This document shows, piece after piece, positions 7,675 through 17,278 of a DNA stretch of 59,334 bases. Every line of letters starts with the position of its first letter. Position 1 is the stretch's first letter. The translations under genes were made by a program, and so were the position numbers. A model generated the notes under the pieces. It saw only the letters and a program-made list of their open reading frames with translations, did no database searches and had not been told where the DNA came from. Origin of the DNA: Aquibacillus koreensis (GTDB lineage: Bacteria; Bacillota; Bacilli; Bacillales; Amphibacillaceae); assembly GCF_025154055.1 (NCBI RefSeq), contig NZ_JAOALK010000057.1, positions 1 through 59,334 of the forward strand, written 5' to 3'.

Positions 7675-10661
7675 GCACTCCCTTAAATTTTCCTATTCCA
7701 TCCCATTCTTGATCCATTTGTTTTGCTTCTAATGTTTCTTTATCATAGTACGCTCGTTTGCATACCGCTTTAAAATCACAAAACTTGCAGTCATTTTCAT
7801 CATCTGTCATGGAGAAATGTCCATATTTTAGAACATCAATTAACTTTTCCAGAATATTTAACCCATTTGTACGTAATGTTTCATTTTGACTTCGTACATA
7901 TCGCTCACCCAGACCTTTTGAACTTGGGAAATAATAGGAACTTTCCTTGACAGCTCCTGCCGCTAATTGAAGATGCTCTTCAATCGCTATCGAATAGATA
8001 AAGTGTTGTAACTGTCTACCGCCTTTGAAAGGCTTGGATTCATGGTAGCTATAAGTGCCACCTGTCTTATAGTCAATAATATGATAATCACCGGCATCAG
8101 CTTGATCAACACGGTCAATTTTCCCTGCTATATAAAGCGTCTTATTCGATGGCAATGTTACAACCGCAGGACGTACATCACCAATACCGAATTCGTATTC
8201 CAAGTGCTCTACTTTGTATTTTTCTCCATAGACTTCTTCTTCCTTTAAAAAGATACGACAACAATGGAGTAGGTCATCTACTTCTTTTTGATAAATCCTT
8301 TGACTAGGAGGTGGTTGGATTGTTTCTTGTTGATATATTTTTTCTTTTGCAATCCTTAAAAATTAATTCTTCATGCTCTGAAACCATAGGCTTTTGTTTT
8401 TGTTTCTTTAATTGTTTATAAAAGGTTTCAAAAATACTGTGTAACAGACTTCCTCTTGTTGCTGCATCTAACCAACTATAAGGATCATAAGTAACCTCTT
8501 CGATTGGTCTAAGTTGAAGAACCTCTCCAAGAAAATAGGCATATGGACAAGTTGCTAATTTTTCTAATTTTCCAGCAGTCATCGTTCTATCTTTATTCAA
8601 GCGGGGGTCAAGCTCATTTGCATCTACATCAACTAGGCCATCATAGGCCGTAAAACGATCTTGTTTTCTAGACATAGCTGCTTGAAAACCAAATACAAGA
8701 TTTTCATAGGTTGTGAACATAGAATCATCTAATTGTTTGTCTACTTCTTCTCGAAGCAACCTGTTCCAATAATCTTTTCCCTCCAACACATCTACGTGCG
8801 GTAATGTTCTTGGTAGTTGTTTTATATGTTTAAAATCCGCTCTTTCGTTGTTGGTTGCAAGACGATACACTTGTAAAAATAAATGAGACGGACTTACGGG
8901 ACGATTGTCATTGATACTAAAGTGACAATAACTTAGCGATATGGGACCTGATGTATGTGCAAGTACCTGGAGCATTTTGTACACATTTTGTTGTCCTTTT
9001 TCTTTCAAAATTGGTAAGAACCCGCTTAGACTCTGTCGCTCTTGATCTAGTAATAGTGGGTCTTCACTTGGCGTTCCAGGAAAAGCGCGGTTGTCTAAAC
9101 CTACAACAAATACTGTAGATCTCGTGCTATACACCCCTCTCTTATAGGAGCAAATATGTAGATGTCCTGGCTTGGGATTTGATTGATTGATGTTTGAGGT
9201 TAAGAGTAAATCATGTAATTTCTCAAAAGCATCAAAGAACGGCAATTGTTCATCTGCATATGGTAATACTGTTTCAAGTGTTGTTAACATGTCAGACTTG
9301 GCTACTTCATCTAGTGCAGAAGTTATCCTACCATAATCGGTAAGCATATACTTGCATGCGTTTAATAAACCACGATAATCGACTTTACCCTCTATACTCG
9401 GAAGTTTTTGAAAAAGAATGGAAAACCATTCGCGCAACCACATTGCATCAAGGACTTGCTCCTGTAAGAAGTTAATTCTTTTTTCATCAACTGATTCCAT
9501 TGCTTTTCTATTTTGTTCATCAATAAAGATATCTAGCTGGGATAGGTAACGAGTTTGATCCCACCCAATACTTGCATCCCGTAGCAGTTTGGTTATTTTT
9601 ACTTTTGTCGGAGCACCATTCGAAAATTCTATTAGTCCTTCGTGTATGATCGAAATAAAATCTTTTACACTGTATTTATTTTTCATCCATTTTGAAATTG
9701 CTGCGATTAGTTTACCTGGGCGACTAAATGAAATGGGTATTCCTTCTCCATATGTTACAGGAATCTGATACTTTTCAGACAGATGATAGACCGTTGTTAC
9801 ATATGGTTCTGGTTTTGTGTAATACATCATACATTTGTCGAATGCTTGATCAGATTTTTTTATCTGAGAAAACATGTGCTTTATTTCCATTTCTTCTGTA
9901 TTTGCAGTGAATAAAGATATTTCAGGCACTTCAGTAGCCTCTTTTGGTTGATATATGTAACTTAATGATGTTGGATCACTCCAATTAACAGAACGAAGAT
10001 CATGGAATTGTGGTGTCTGTACACCATACACTTTTGATAAAGGGAGCTTTTCTATTTGATTTGGTAACAAAATTTCTAAAAATTGATGTTCTAATTGTGT
10101 GAGGGATAGGTTAGATTGCAAGATATAAATCGTGTTATTGTTATATGGAGGGATAAGATCCAGAGCTTTTTGTAGAATGGAAGCATAATCCCACATTTGA
10201 TAGGCAACAAGAAGATGTTCATATTGATGCATGATATGTTTGATATCCAGAGCCTTGTTCGTTGAGACAAAAGCTGTTTCAACGAGGTTTTCACTCGTAT
10301 ATCCTGCCATTCGCAGTTGTGTAATTGTATCTAGCAGGCTTCTACTAAATGATGATGTAATCTCCAAACCTGTAAAGTAGCGCAGTTTACCAGAATCAAT
10401 CAATTCATGAAGAATCCAATACATAAAGTGAATGGCGACGGGTTTTTCCATTTGTTGAAACCTTTCTTCTGCATATACTTCTACTATATCATTAGCTAAA
10501 CTTCGAACAGTCTTTATTTTTACATTTATTGCTTCAAATTCCACATGTGTGTATGCTTGCAAGATTTCTTCTCCAATTGAATAAGAATCAACAATTAATA
10601 TTTTTTCATTCCACCTGTGCTTTGTACAAATGTCGTTGACATGTCCTACTAATGCTTTCAA
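7661..10661 (-). pseudogene. AddB-like nuclease subunit, split by a 1-nt frameshift
   Basis: One ~1000-residue gene is broken into a 785-residue frame (10661 down to 8304) and a C-terminal frame open from about 8362 to 7661. The first part begins at TTG with a GGAGGG ribosome site. It has no Walker A motif but carries TCPYAYFL near its end, the first Cys of the AddB iron-sulfur cluster. The second part holds the nuclease motif (AGKIDRVD, HIIDYKTG) and the other three Cys (CKFCDFKAVC). Removing one base from the five-T run at 8358-8362, or from the six-base run at 8338-8343, restores the frame. Real mutation and sequencing error are both possible. The AddA-like gene follows with overlap. Confidence 0.85.
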
Positions 10662-10861
10662 TTTGTTCCCTCCTCTTATAAGTCTATTATCCTATTTATT
10701 TCCAACAATAGCAACTAGCATTATTGCTTTTGAAAAGGTACATGGTTCATACCCAAACTGAAAATGCTTTTTTTATGTTTAAAATAAATTGTAAAGGTAA
10801 TTGAATTACAAGTAGTCACTTTATTAATTATCAATTCTTTAGAATAAAAAGGAGGCTAATT

Positions 10862-11614
10862 ATTTTATATTTAGCATCAACAATTAAAGACTTGAACATT
10901 CAAGCATCTGACGGAGAATTAGGTGGCGTGAAAGATCTCTATTTCGACGATAAGTTTTGGACAATTCGTTATTTAGTTACAGATACTAGAAAGTGGCTAC
11001 CAGGTAAAAAGGTACTGTTATCTCCACTATCTTTTGACGAAGTAGATATAAAAAATGGTAAAGTAAATGTTTTATCGACAAAAGATACCGTTAAAAACGC
11101 ACCACACCAACACGAAGATAAACCTGTATCGAAACAAGTAGAATTGGATTTAGCCATTTATTATGGATGGCCAACTTACTGGTCTGGTGCAGGACCATGG
11201 TCAGGTTACAATGATCCCTATACATTGGCTGATTCTCACTCAAGAGGCTTAGTTAAAGATAGAATGGAAATGAGTGATAATGGTGATCAACATTTACGAA
11301 GTGTAAATGAAATCAAAGGTGACTTTTTCGGGTATAGGATCAGTGCAATTGACGGTGAGATTGGACATGTCTCCAATTTTATTATCGACGACAACAGTTG
11401 GGAAATAACCTATCTCGTAGTAGAAACCAAGAATATATTAACAGGTAAATTCAGATTGATTGCACCGAAGTGGATCAACCAAATCGATTGGGTCGAACAC
11501 AGAGTATTTGTCGATCTAACGAAAGAACAAGTGAAGCAAGGGGCAGATTATGATCCCAGTCAATCTGTTCCACAAGATTTGGAGGATCGAATTTTACAAG
11601 GCTATAGGAAATAA
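10862..11614 (+). CDS. PRC-barrel domain protein, apparent ATT start
   Basis: The 250-residue product has two PRC-barrel domains: residues ~1-75 (ASDGELGGVKDLYFDD, TIRYLVTDT) and ~155-230 (AIDGEIGHVSNFIIDD, EITYLVVET). These small beta barrels occur in photosynthetic reaction centres, RimM and stress-related Bacillus proteins. The only canonical nearby start is TTG at 10892, 36 bases from the AAAGGAGG at 10848-10855. Homologues known to me begin with MLYLAS, and the frame reads ILYLAS from ATT at 10862, six bases after the ribosome site. I therefore place the start at ATT. Function unknown. Confidence 0.75.
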   Translation: MLYLASTIKDLNIQASDGELGGVKDLYFDDKFWTIRYLVTDTRKWLPGKKVLLSPLSFDEVDIKNGKVNVLSTKDTVKNAPHQHEDKPVSKQVELDLAIYYGWPTYWSGAGPWSGYNDPYTLADSHSRGLVKDRMEMSDNGDQHLRSVNEIKGDFFGYRISAIDGEIGHVSNFIIDDNSWEITYLVVETKNILTGKFRLIAPKWINQIDWVEHRVFVDLTKEQVKQGADYDPSQSVPQDLEDRILQGYRK

Positions 11615-11668
11615 AAGGTTAGGTGTTTCAGATTATTAACTGAAATATTTAAGATAAAACCACTAAAG

Positions 11669-11698
11669 AAGAACTTGGATTTTTCCAAGTTCTTTTTT
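11669..11698 (+). terminator. Terminator after the PRC-barrel gene
   Basis: AGAACTTGG, a six-base loop, and CCAAGTTCT followed by a T run. Confidence 0.85.
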
Positions 11699-11751
11699 AT
11701 GATACTTTTAAATACGCTGATAGAATGGAGGAAATGAATTAATTTATCCGT

Positions 11752-12573
11752 TCATTTTCTTTTTAAGACCAGTAGAGGAATTACCCAGATCAACTGGCTA
11801 ATTAACAAGAAAACTCCTCCAATTCTTTGTTCTCTTAAAGGCGGAAAAGGAAGTAAGGTTTCTACAAAATCATTTGGTAAAGTCTCAATTGTTTCACCTG
11901 CTGGAAGACATAGTAATATCGCGGCCATTAACAATTCGAAGTCCATGTAAATGGAATATAAACTGTTGTTTTGTAGAATAAAAAACAGAGACAAAGCTAG
12001 AAAAAGTGATAGATTACAAATGATATAAAGTAATTTTTTTGTGTTTGATAATCGATCTACTTCACTAGTAAATGGAAATAGCGGACTCCACCATAATAAA
12101 GCTACAATAAACATGACAAATAAGTAGACATAATTGAGTGTATAGTTCATTCGAATGAAATCAAACAGAACCGGGATATGGTAGAAAATAAACAACCCAT
12201 AAAAAAATAAGATCACAAAAATTGGGCGTGTAATAGCAAGGTAACCTTTTTTTACATAAGAATAAGTTATTAACTTTGCGAATAGTTCACTTTTTGTGCT
12301 AATAACAAATAATGGCGCCACCACTAGGTATAAGATAATCATCTGAATGATATGCGCTCGAAACAAAATTCTCCCTAAAATATTTAATGGACTTCCGAGA
12401 GCAATGTAAAATAGAACTATTCCTACGACAAACATGATCGTTTTTTTCACTGTATGATTGGTTCCACTAGGTAATAGAAATAAATAGAAGACTGTTCCTA
12501 GTAGGACCATTAACAATATGCCTGCGTTCCATTGTGAAAGAAAACTAAAATTAGCTAAAATGTCAGTAATCAC
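11752..12573 (-). CDS. ctaG: Cytochrome c oxidase assembly factor CtaG (caa3 type)
   Basis: A 273-residue polytopic membrane protein with about seven helices and the caa3_CtaG pattern: RAHIIQMIILYLVVAPL near residue 75, FYHIPVLFDFI near 130, LLWWSPLFP near 160, and LPAGETIETLP near 228. In Bacillus subtilis CtaG is needed for formation of active caa3 oxidase, probably in copper-centre assembly. Here it stands alone, without ctaA-F. Several Bacillaceae carry extra CtaG copies, so it may not be the only one. The start is ATG with a GGGAGCG ribosome site. Confidence 0.8.
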   Translation of the reverse strand: MITDILANFSFLSQWNAGILLMVLLGTVFYLFLLPSGTNHTVKKTIMFVVGIVLFYIALGSPLNILGRILFRAHIIQMIILYLVVAPLFVISTKSELFAKLITYSYVKKGYLAITRPIFVILFFYGLFIFYHIPVLFDFIRMNYTLNYVYLFVMFIVALLWWSPLFPFTSEVDRLSNTKKLLYIICNLSLFLALSLFFILQNNSLYSIYMDFELLMAAILLCLPAGETIETLPNDFVETLLPFPPLREQRIGGVFLLISQLIWVIPLLVLKRK

Positions 12574-12827
12574 AACATCGCTCCCTTTTTAACAACTTTA
12601 AATTATGTATAGTTTGTTTAATTCATATCATTTATAACACTATTCCTTGCGAATTGGACTTCTCAAAAAGGACAAATTTAAGAACAATTTAATAAGTAAG
12701 CATCTCATTTGTTATCACTACTTGTATTAATAGAAAAATATAAAAATTTCTATTATTATGTTTAGAAAATACTATAGGAAGGAACGTGATTAATGTAAGA
12801 CGATACTACTAAAGGAGGAGTTAGAAA

Positions 12828-13430
12828 ATGAAGACAAAAATAATGAAAACTCTAGCACCAACAGCGGTAGTAGGTTTGGTTATTGGAACCGCGGGTTTTT
12901 CCGTTAGTGCTGAGACAGAAACAATGGAAGAAGGCGAGACATTCTGGGATGTGGCGCAAGAGCATAATGTTACCGTTGACGAGTTAATGGATATGAATAG
13001 TGACATTGAACCACGAGCGATCCCAGTAGGAACGGAGATCGAATTAGATGCTGAACAAAGTACTGGGTCAAATGATGCAGTTACCCACACTGTACAACCT
13101 GGTAATACGTTAATTGGAATTGCAAATGTTTATGATGGCGTTACTTTAGAAGATTTACATGACCTAAACCAAGGCATTGACCCTTATGAATTAATGATTG
13201 GTTCTGAAGTAACAGTTGTTCATGACAACAATGATTCAACTGACAACTCTAGTGAAAATGGGAATGAAAATTCAGATGTAGTCTATCACATGGTTCAACC
13301 GGGTAATACCATCAATGGAATAGCTAGTGTTTACGACTATGTTTCTGCAGAAGAAATTATGGAAGCAAACCCTGATGTAGACCCTAATGATCTAACTATT
13401 GGATCTGAAATTGCGATTCCACTAGATTAA
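12828..13430 (+). CDS. Secreted protein with three LysM repeats
   Basis: A 200-residue exported protein. Residues 1-28 are a Sec signal peptide (KTKIMK, hydrophobic core, SVSAET cleavage region). Three LysM peptidoglycan-binding repeats follow: ~34-75 (EEGETFWDVAQEHNVTVDEL), ~86-128 (TVQPGNTLIGIANVYDGV) and ~150-195 (MVQPGNTINGIASVYDYV). Spacers are rich in Asp, Glu and Asn, and the mature protein is very acidic, as in halotolerant secreted proteins. No catalytic domain is present, so it is a wall-bound or spore-bound adaptor rather than a hydrolase. The gene has a strong AAAGGAGG ribosome site and a good terminator. Confidence 0.88.
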   Translation: MKTKIMKTLAPTAVVGLVIGTAGFSVSAETETMEEGETFWDVAQEHNVTVDELMDMNSDIEPRAIPVGTEIELDAEQSTGSNDAVTHTVQPGNTLIGIANVYDGVTLEDLHDLNQGIDPYELMIGSEVTVVHDNNDSTDNSSENGNENSDVVYHMVQPGNTINGIASVYDYVSAEEIMEANPDVDPNDLTIGSEIAIPLD

Positions 13431-13446
13431 TAATCTAATAAACTTT

Positions 13447-13478
13447 AATGAGCATCCTTAAAAGGATGCTCATTTTTT
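13447..13478 (+). terminator. Terminator after the LysM gene
   Basis: AATGAGCATCC and GGATGCTCATT with a short loop, followed by TTTTTT. Confidence 0.9.
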
Positions 13479-13489
13479 GTGTGCTTTTA

Positions 13490-13513
13490 GGACAGATGGA
13501 CAGTCCCTTGTCC
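13490..13513. repeat. Short GGACA/TGTCC palindromic repeat
   Basis: GGACA, GTCCCT, TGTCC lies between convergent genes. It is one of five related short palindromes in the window. Confidence 0.45.
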
Positions 13514-13573
13514 ACTTTTTTCAGTTGCATTATTGTTAACCACATATGTAATAATTTATAATAGCATCCTACC

Positions 13574-13999
13574 TTATCCTTCTCGCAATGACCGATAAAT
13601 CAGTAGTTGACCTTCATACTCAACTACTAATGCAAATGGTGCATTACCCTTTTCATACCCTTCTTCACTTGGCATGTGTACTTTTGTTCCTTTTGGAAGC
13701 TTTGTCGCATAGAGATTTCGAAACCACCATGCATTGGTCGTCTGGTTATTAATTTCCCCAATTAATTCTCCTCGCGTGTACTCCTTTCCATTCCCCCATT
13801 CTTGATGATCTGAATGAGAAAAGATGAGTCCATCTAGCTTAAGAATATCCGCATCTGGATTACCATCTAAAATCTCTTTTGCTGTAGGATTTCCTATACT
13901 GCCTAAATTAGGTGGGAAGCTTTCCGATAAAGTCGTTATCGTTAAAATGATTAAAAATAATGAAGCAATTACAAATGTAGTGATTCTTGTCTTCGTCAA
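13574..13999 (-). CDS. Hypothetical exported or membrane-anchored protein
   Basis: A 141-residue protein with an N-terminal hydrophobic helix (residues ~7-26) that could be a signal peptide or anchor, then a soluble domain of about 110 residues. The segment AKEILDGNPDADIL followed by DGLIFSHSDHQEWG suggests an extracytoplasmic ligand-binding or inhibitor-like fold, and the end has VVEYEGQLLIYRSLREG. I do not recognise the family. It is transcribed alone, convergent with the LysM gene. Confidence 0.65.
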   Translation of the reverse strand: MTKTRITTFVIASLFLIILTITTLSESFPPNLGSIGNPTAKEILDGNPDADILKLDGLIFSHSDHQEWGNGKEYTRGELIGEINNQTTNAWWFRNLYATKLPKGTKVHMPSEEGYEKGNAPFALVVEYEGQLLIYRSLREG

Positions 14000-14113
14000 A
14001 CATTCCCCCCCTTTTTAAGTACCTACTTAAGCATCGGTCATTATGATTTTTCATAGTAGTATAGGGTTAATACGTCCCTTCGCCCATTTTAGCATATTTT
14101 TCCTTATATTAAA

Positions 14114-14143
14114 GGGACACATGGATTTGATGCCATATGTCCC
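14114..14143. repeat. GGGACA/TGTCCC palindrome, possible weak terminator
   Basis: GGGACACATGG and CCATATGTCCC form a stem with one mismatch and an eight-base loop. On the minus strand it is followed by a short T stretch and may end the ATPase transcript. Confidence 0.5.
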
Positions 14144-14167
14144 CTCCTATTCCCGCACAAGATTTAT

Positions 14168-15259
14168 TTATGTTAATTCTTGTATTGCTTTGTTTAATTT
14201 TTCATAAATTTTATCAACTACTAAAAAGTCTGTTGCATCAATGTAGATTTTTTCTAACTGATCGTATAGCGATTTTGCTTCTTGAAGATAGGTTATACCT
14301 TGCTTCATCTTTTGTTTATACCCTCTGGTTGTATCCATAATGGCACTTTCATATTTCTCATCTGTACCAGGTGTAACTGCTTTTTCATACACATCAACAA
14401 TTTCATCACCATGTCGACTTGGAAAATATTCATGTGGATCTGTACTATCAAATACACAAACACCTAATTCGCGAATGACCACCATATCTATACTTTCAGG
14501 ATCAAACCCACAATGATACATTTCAACACCAAACCCACGATCACCCGCAGCTGCGGCAACCTTTTTCAATATCGTTGATTTACCTGTACCCGCGCGCCCT
14601 TTAATGAAATATCGCTTCGATAAATCTTCTGTGATATTCGGTATATAATCAATAACACCTTGTGGCGTAGAAGCACCAAAGAAACGATGAAGTGTTTCAC
14701 GAGAAGCTCTTTCACTTTGTTTTCCAACAAAAATACGGCTAATCAACTCTTCGGTAACTTCATTCGCTTTAACAAAGTCCATTTCATTAATATAAACTTC
14801 TTCTAAGTCGTCATGAATACGAAGTCCTTCCTGGAAACAATCATATGCAGTTTCATATGCCCCTTCTATTTTATCTTGTAGCTCTACAATTTCTTCCCGC
14901 TTATCTTTTAACGGTAATGTATCCCATGCTTCCCCAACATTCACATACGCTTCAATCGCACCTGGAGCTTTTGGCTCAATTGCATGAGGAGAAGTGCTAT
15001 CAAACACACCAAATTTAAGCGTTGGTATAATAAGTCCTGCTAATTTTTCATTATCTGAGTGGCTATGAATCCACTCAGTATCATACCCTTGTTGATTCCA
15101 TTCAATAGCAAGCTTTTTAATTATGCTCGAGATTCCTGAACCTGGACCACCTTTTAATAAGTAAACATGTTCTAACCCTTGTATATTTGATTCAAATAAA
15201 TCATAAAAACCCTTTGCTGTATTGCCTCCTGCAAAGTATCTTGTCATTCTACCTGTCAT
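14168..15259 (-). CDS. Two-P-loop ATPase (PRK06851-like)
   Basis: A 363-residue protein made of two homologous P-loop halves. The first Walker A is LLKGGPGSGIS near residue 30, in which the usual GKS/T Lys is replaced by Ile; the second is IKGRAGTGKSTIL near 215 and is intact. Each half also has a matched CGFDPES or HSHSDNEK segment and a VFDSTDPHEYFP or VFDSTSPHAIEP segment, which shows internal duplication. An ATG at 15259 with AAAGGAGAG nine bases upstream is preferred over a TTG at 15304. The family occurs in many Firmicutes without a known role. The SF2 helicase gene lies about 100 bases upstream on the same strand. Confidence 0.7.
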   Translation of the reverse strand: MTGRMTRYFAGGNTAKGFYDLFESNIQGLEHVYLLKGGPGSGISSIIKKLAIEWNQQGYDTEWIHSHSDNEKLAGLIIPTLKFGVFDSTSPHAIEPKAPGAIEAYVNVGEAWDTLPLKDKREEIVELQDKIEGAYETAYDCFQEGLRIHDDLEEVYINEMDFVKANEVTEELISRIFVGKQSERASRETLHRFFGASTPQGVIDYIPNITEDLSKRYFIKGRAGTGKSTILKKVAAAAGDRGFGVEMYHCGFDPESIDMVVIRELGVCVFDSTDPHEYFPSRHGDEIVDVYEKAVTPGTDEKYESAIMDTTRGYKQKMKQGITYLQEAKSLYDQLEKIYIDATDFLVVDKIYEKLNKAIQELT

Positions 15260-15342
15260 AAGGACACTCTCCTTTGCGAGATTATCTAACAATAGCCTAT
15301 GCAAGCATTAAATAATAGGTGAATGTCTAATAATAAAAAGGG

Positions 15343-15386
15343 ACAGGTCCTTTGACCCAATAGATTAATTGGTACAAAGGACCTGT
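15343..15386. repeat. 12-bp perfect inverted repeat overlapping the helicase stop
   Basis: ACAGGTCCTTTG at 15343-15354 is the exact complement of CAAAGGACCTGT at 15375-15386, with a 20-base loop. The last codons of the helicase gene lie inside the repeat. Confidence 0.75.
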
Positions 15387-17131
15387 AAACGATCAGGAAA
15401 AACAGCTTCAGTTTCAGAGAGCGATTCCCAAAAACCACTGAATCTTGCATAGGCTAACGGTTTTCCTAATCGGAGTAAATTATCCGCGAAATCAATAATT
15501 GTGCAGTACTCTGTTCCTCCAAACTTTGGTCCTCTTAGACCTCTACCGACAATTTGTTCATATAGTATCACACTCGTTGTCGGACGACATATTACGATGT
15601 AGGAAGTTTGAGGTGCATCAAAACCGGTTGTAAGAACACCATAGTTAAATAAGAACTCTATCTCTCCTCTTTGGAATGCATCAATATACATCCGCCTTGT
15701 TACCTTAGGTGTACTGGCGGATATTGTTGCAGCCTTCCTCCCCATTGCATTCATCGTAGTCGACAGAAACATAGCGTGTTCAACGGTACATGCATATACC
15801 AATGTAGGTGCACCAGATGGTATATCTAGTAATCGTTTTATGATTTGGTAGTTTCTAGCCTCGTCCGTAGCAAGTTCATTTAATAAGGCTGCGTTAATTC
15901 GGTCTTCATCTGCCTCCACCTGTTGTTCATCAACTTCGAACGATCGGCCAGAATCATATACAATATGCCTTGGTTTTGCCAAATAGCCTTCCTTTCGAAA
16001 ATAAGCTAACGGATTGTCCGCATAACTAGATTCACCAGTGATATTTGGTTGAAGCAAATACGCTTGAAATTTATCCACTAACTTAATTGTTTCACCATCA
16101 CTTCTTCCAGGCGTAGCGGTTAAACCACAAATAGGAAAAAGACTTGGTCCACAGATATCCTCCGCTTTCTCTAGTAATACGTTATACATTGGAGCAACTG
16201 CGTGATGTGCTTCATCAATAATCATTGCTCCACAATGCCTTAGAATTTCTTCTAATATTGGATCATCACTGTTTGCTCTTGCATAAAGCTGTTGAATACT
16301 CGCAATCACGGCTCCACCTATTAATTGTTGATCTGTAAGCTTGTTCCCTCCAAAGTAGCGGTATATTCGAAGTGACTCTGGGTATTCTTTTTCCTGCCAC
16401 ATATCAGAAATACACGAGATCGCTTGTTCACAAAGCTCTTCGTTCTGAGCAATCCAAATCAGATATTTCCCCTGCGAAAACCCAGCATGCATCCATTCAA
16501 TATAACTTTCAACGGCAACCCTTGTTTTCCCACCACCAGTTGGTAAGGTAACTACACACCTAGTATGCTCACCTTCCAAGCTAAGAACACGTAACATCTC
16601 TTCTTTTAAATCCTTTTGGAAATCTGCAAGAGGTGGAACAGTTTTTCTAGCTTCAACGTCTATTACTGTCTCTGTTGTTGTCTCTTTTGGAACTGAGATT
16701 CCAGAAAAGATCATTGGAAACCCTAATGTTCGAACAAAATCACGTGGCCATACACCACCCATCATCCATTTTTTCGTACTAAGGGGAGTCAGCATATAAG
16801 TTGGTGACGTGATGGTCTTATTTGCAGTAGGATTTCGTTCATAGAGTGCCACTAGTTCATCTGTGTCTAACTGCCTTAATAAATACTTACGCAGCTCTCT
16901 TATTCCATCATCCGACCCTGAAAAAAAATAGACTCCTTTTTCGTGAAGGATCATTTTGGTTAGCTCTGTTAAATCAAGAGCATTCTTACCTAATGAAAGA
17001 AGGAATTTATTTAACCTATTATAATTTTTCTGTCCAATCACCTTTTTCATTATTTTATCAGGTACTTTATATTTATTGATCAACAAATCCAAACAGATTT
17101 GTACATCTATCTCTGACAGAAAAGCCTTCAT
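15365..17131 (-). CDS. SF2 DEAD/DEAH-box helicase
   Basis: A 588-residue superfamily 2 helicase. An N-terminal region of about 190 residues (helical, no recognised domain) precedes the ATPase core. Motif I is TLPTGGGKTR near residue 212, motif II IIDEAHHA near 302, motif III LTATPGR near 340, motif IV-V region VLTTGFDAPQTSY near 508, and motif VI QIVGRGLRGP near 540. The layout matches ResIII-type helicases such as those of restriction and repair systems. The start is ATG at 17131 with AGGAGGAAGATTAAA upstream, rather than the ATG at 17182. Its last residues (LQVLCTN) are encoded by an intergenic-type palindrome, suggesting the native C terminus was altered. Confidence 0.8.
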   Translation of the reverse strand: MKAFLSEIDVQICLDLLINKYKVPDKIMKKVIGQKNYNRLNKFLLSLGKNALDLTELTKMILHEKGVYFFSGSDDGIRELRKYLLRQLDTDELVALYERNPTANKTITSPTYMLTPLSTKKWMMGGVWPRDFVRTLGFPMIFSGISVPKETTTETVIDVEARKTVPPLADFQKDLKEEMLRVLSLEGEHTRCVVTLPTGGGKTRVAVESYIEWMHAGFSQGKYLIWIAQNEELCEQAISCISDMWQEKEYPESLRIYRYFGGNKLTDQQLIGGAVIASIQQLYARANSDDPILEEILRHCGAMIIDEAHHAVAPMYNVLLEKAEDICGPSLFPICGLTATPGRSDGETIKLVDKFQAYLLQPNITGESSYADNPLAYFRKEGYLAKPRHIVYDSGRSFEVDEQQVEADEDRINAALLNELATDEARNYQIIKRLLDIPSGAPTLVYACTVEHAMFLSTTMNAMGRKAATISASTPKVTRRMYIDAFQRGEIEFLFNYGVLTTGFDAPQTSYIVICRPTTSVILYEQIVGRGLRGPKFGGTEYCTIIDFADNLLRLGKPLAYARFSGFWESLSETEAVFPDRLQVLCTN

Positions 17132-17278
17132 TTTAATCTTCCTCCTGATGTCTACTGCCTCATAAATAAAACACCTAAACATTATAAAGGATTAACACGA
17201 TAAAATGAACGAATTACTTTTGAAGGTACAAATATGAAAAAAGTTTATTTATACTTGATGATGTAAAGAAAGACTATA

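Noticed and set aside
8304-8362. Programmed ribosomal frameshift in the AddB-like gene
   Set aside because: The shift needed skips one base (+1 direction) and no known +1 or -1 slippery signal or stimulatory structure is visible, so a mutation or sequencing error is likelier.
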